8,095 bases of DNA from Fidelibacterota bacterium. GTDB lineage: Bacteria; Fidelibacterota; Fidelibacteria; Fidelibacterales; DSDE01. The stretch lies in contig DSDE01000209.1 in the NCBI GenBank assembly GCA_011049095.1, positions 1 through 8,095 on the forward strand, read 5' to 3'. Positions 6,449-8,095 of the stretch are shown piece after piece. The notes under the pieces were generated by a model. It was not told the origin of the DNA and made no database searches. It was given only the letters and a program-made list of their open reading frames with translations. Numbering within the stretch: the stretch's first letter is position 1; each line of letters starts with the position of its first letter. Both the position numbers and the translations under genes were made by a program.

Positions 6449-7608
6449 TCACTTCAATAGAATTAGTTTGGCGCTTGTTTTTAGTCCATTTTCAAGAATG
6501 CAGCGAGCGATATAGAGACCAGCGCTGAGTTCGGAAGCATCCCATAGCAGATTATTTTGGCCATATTGAAGCTCCTTGGAAAAGACCTGTCTCCCATAGA
6601 TGTCATATATTTCTAAATTAATTTTCTCTTCATGCGAATCAAATTGAAAGCGAGCCTGAGAATTGAAGGGATTTGGCGACACGGAAAAAAAGTCTTTGCT
6701 ATGGCTGTGATGCTTGATTTTGACCGGCTGCTGGAGAAAGAGCTTCAGCGCAAGCGGGCGGTGATCGCTGAGATTTTGGTCATAGCCCCACCAACTGCTG
6801 AAATATTCACCAAGTTTAAGGGTGCGAATCTCGGAGCCGCGAGGCTCAAAAGCGCCCAAAAGTTCATTTGTAATCAGGATATGGTCCAAATGAGATGGCC
6901 AGCTGGGATATGACCAGTTCGAGCTGTTTCCGGAGGCAATCTCATAATCGGTAAAGCAATAGTTCAGACTTTCCTGAAAAATTTCCCGAAAAACATTGTT
7001 TTCGGAAGCATCGCAGAGATTGTCATTCAGATCGCCAAGGAGAATAACTTTCTCGTTAGCCAGATTTTGATCAATATGCTCTTTTAATAAATTACTGGCG
7101 ATGAGCCGCCGTGTCTCTTCATCATTGACATTATCTTCATCTAATATGCCATCGCCGCAGCATTTGAAATGATTGTTGATTACCTAAAAACGCTCATTCT
7201 CGAACCAAAGGTCCATCACCATCGGCGATCTTGGGAAGGGACTCCAGTAGGGATAGCTTGTATAAATCTCATAAATATCATTGATTTGTAAGAGATGTGT
7301 ATGATAGATATATGCCAGGCCTGCAAAATAGCCAGACTTCAGATAGCCGCTGTAATTTTCCAGGCTGCCCACCACCTGCCAAAATACGTTGGTATCGCTC
7401 ACTTCTTGAATTGCCAGCAAATCCGGTGAGAGCGCTTCAATAGCTTCGATGAGCAAGCGGTAGTTACGCCATTTTTTGGGAAATCTTCAATATTCCAGGT
7501 AAGAATATCAAAAGTGCTATCAGTACCAAAGCTGAGATTATCAAAGGTCTGAGCTCTTAACAGGCTGCAGAGACTCAAGAAGCACAATAACATATGTATA
7601 ATTTTCAT
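6449..7608 (-). pseudogene. secreted endonuclease/exonuclease/phosphatase-family enzyme with sorting domain, frame broken twice
   Basis: The intact form would be about 386 residues: a signal peptide (MKIIHMLLCFLSLCSLLRAQ), an endonuclease/exonuclease/phosphatase (DNase I-like) domain, and an 85-residue type IX sorting domain (VSPNPFNSQARFQF, then IYDIYGRQVF, then LSAGLYIARCI). The core metal and catalytic motifs all survive: TWNIEDF, LLAIQEV, INNHFKCCGDG, LLGDLND, HLDHILI and SDHRPL. Two lesions break it. At an A6 run (minus strand; T6 at 7472-7477) the frame shifts, and one extra A gives the expected ...FPKKWRNYRLLIEAIEAL. At 7184-7186 an in-frame TAG stands just before VINNHFK. The surviving open pieces are 7399-7608, 7184-7456 and 6449-7183 (with an internal ATG at 6889). 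No Shine-Dalgarno lies at normal distance from the ATG; AAAGGA is about 20 bases away. Family members cut nucleic acids or phosphodiesters; the substrate here is unknown. Confidence 0.88.
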
Positions 7609-7770
7609 GTCGAAATTTATAAAAAAAGTCCTTTAAAACAGGTCTGCCTGAAATAAGCTGATTATTCAGCATATTTTTCTAGAAACCCAGGTGTATTCAT
7701 TATTAGCGGCAGGAGCGCTTGAATTTTCTTCTAAAAAGTTTGTTTTCGAAACGATTTAGATGAATTGAAA
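7609..7770. other. intergenic spacer with a small hairpin
   Basis: This 162-bp AT-rich gap separates the redoxin gene from the phosphatase-family gene, both on the minus strand. A perfect 5-bp hairpin GCTGA-TTAT-TCAGC lies at 7657-7670. It is followed by ATATTTTTCT on the plus strand and by TTATTTC on the minus strand, so it could be a weak terminator for the redoxin. I see no promoter with both boxes. Confidence 0.4.
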
Positions 7771-8095
7771 TCAGTCTTCGTTAATATATTCAAGATACTG
7801 AACTATTTCCCTGGCGGAAGGTCGGTCAGTTGTGGATTGGCTTATATACTTGAATCTGAGAATCCCCTCTTTGTCAATGATAAAAATGGCCGGTATATTT
7901 TGCATCGCTTTTGTACCGCCCCATTCTTTCTGAAATAAACCAAGGCCTTTTGAAACTTGCTGTTGCTCATCAGCGAGAATGGGCAGGATAAGCTCTGTTT
8001 GATTGGCTGTGAACTCAAATGTCTTTGGATAATGGTCTCGAACAAACTGCATCCATTTTTTCTGGCCTGGGCTTAGTTTTTCTTGGTTTAATGGC
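7771..8095 (-). CDS. AhpC/TSA-family redoxin, C-terminal part (N-terminus outside window)
   Basis: The frame is open to the right edge and ends in TGA at 7771-7773, giving 107 visible residues. The ATG at 8052 is internal: the frame continues upstream without a stop (LNQEKLSPGQKKWMQF). The visible part matches the second half of a thioredoxin-fold peroxiredoxin/redoxin. It has LPILADEQQQVSKGLGLF (the 'plLaD...va..yGv' region), then QNIPAIFIIDKEGILRF with the conserved cis-proline before the beta strand, then the family-typical STTDRPSAREIVQYL tail. The peroxidatic or CxxC cysteine would lie in the missing N-terminal half, so peroxidase and thiol-disulfide oxidoreductase roles cannot be told apart. 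It sits 162 bp upstream of the phosphatase-family gene, with no functional link evident. Confidence 0.85.
   Translation of the reverse strand, partial: PLNQEKLSPGQKKWMQFVRDHYPKTFEFTANQTELILPILADEQQQVSKGLGLFQKEWGGTKAMQNIPAIFIIDKEGILRFKYISQSTTDRPSAREIVQYLEYINED

Noticed and set aside
6632..6913. Plus-strand open frame of 93 codons opposite the phosphatase-family gene
   Set aside because: The minus-strand frame encodes clear SDH and NPFN motifs, so the plus-strand frame is a by-product.
7842..8045. Second minus-strand frame of 67 codons inside the redoxin
   Set aside because: It is offset by one frame from the conserved redoxin sequence and has no recognisable motifs.

Overview
The window looks like a chromosomal piece of a Gram-negative bacterium from the Bacteroidota/FCB side of the tree, possibly one of the less-cultured FCB phyla (Calditrichota, Marinimicrobia, KSB1 or Cloacimonadota-like). 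The basis is one TonB-dependent outer-membrane receptor with an N-terminal carboxypeptidase-regulatory-like domain, plus two exported enzymes ending in 'NPFN'-type C-terminal sorting domains of the type IX secretion (Por) kind. The phylum cannot be fixed from this window. No phage, insertion sequence, CRISPR array, rRNA or tRNA was found.

Layout from left to right. Positions 1-200 are non-coding and hold two tracts of degenerate 6-bp repeats around a REP-like palindromic segment. A 701-residue secreted papain-family protease follows on the minus strand (201-2306). A 281-bp divergent intergenic region separates it from a 795-residue TonB-dependent receptor on the plus strand (2588-4975); a 20-codon ORF ends on the receptor start with an ATGA overlap. 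The 350-bp gap at 4976-5325 lies between convergent genes and carries a cluster of stem-loops. Three minus-strand genes follow: the ribosome-assembly GTPase gene rsgA (5326-6390), a secreted endonuclease/exonuclease/phosphatase-family enzyme (6449-7608), and the C-terminal part of an AhpC/TSA-family redoxin that runs off the right edge (7771-8095).

The most notable point is that two neighbouring genes are interrupted while all their diagnostic motifs remain. rsgA has one in-frame TAG at codon 96. The phosphatase-family gene has an in-frame TAG and a -1 type frame break at an A6 run. That run is an in-phase A AAA AAT slippery heptamer, and adding one A, or a -1 ribosomal slip, restores the expected protein. 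None of the five genuine terminal stops in the window is TAG. Recent gene decay or assembly error is the simplest reading. Amber readthrough or recoding plus frameshifting is a testable alternative.

Functionally, the protease and receptor may form a divergent pair concerned with extracellular protein breakdown and uptake of a product. This is inference from position only. rsgA and the phosphatase-family gene are 58 bp apart on the same strand and may be co-transcribed, but no shared pathway is evident.
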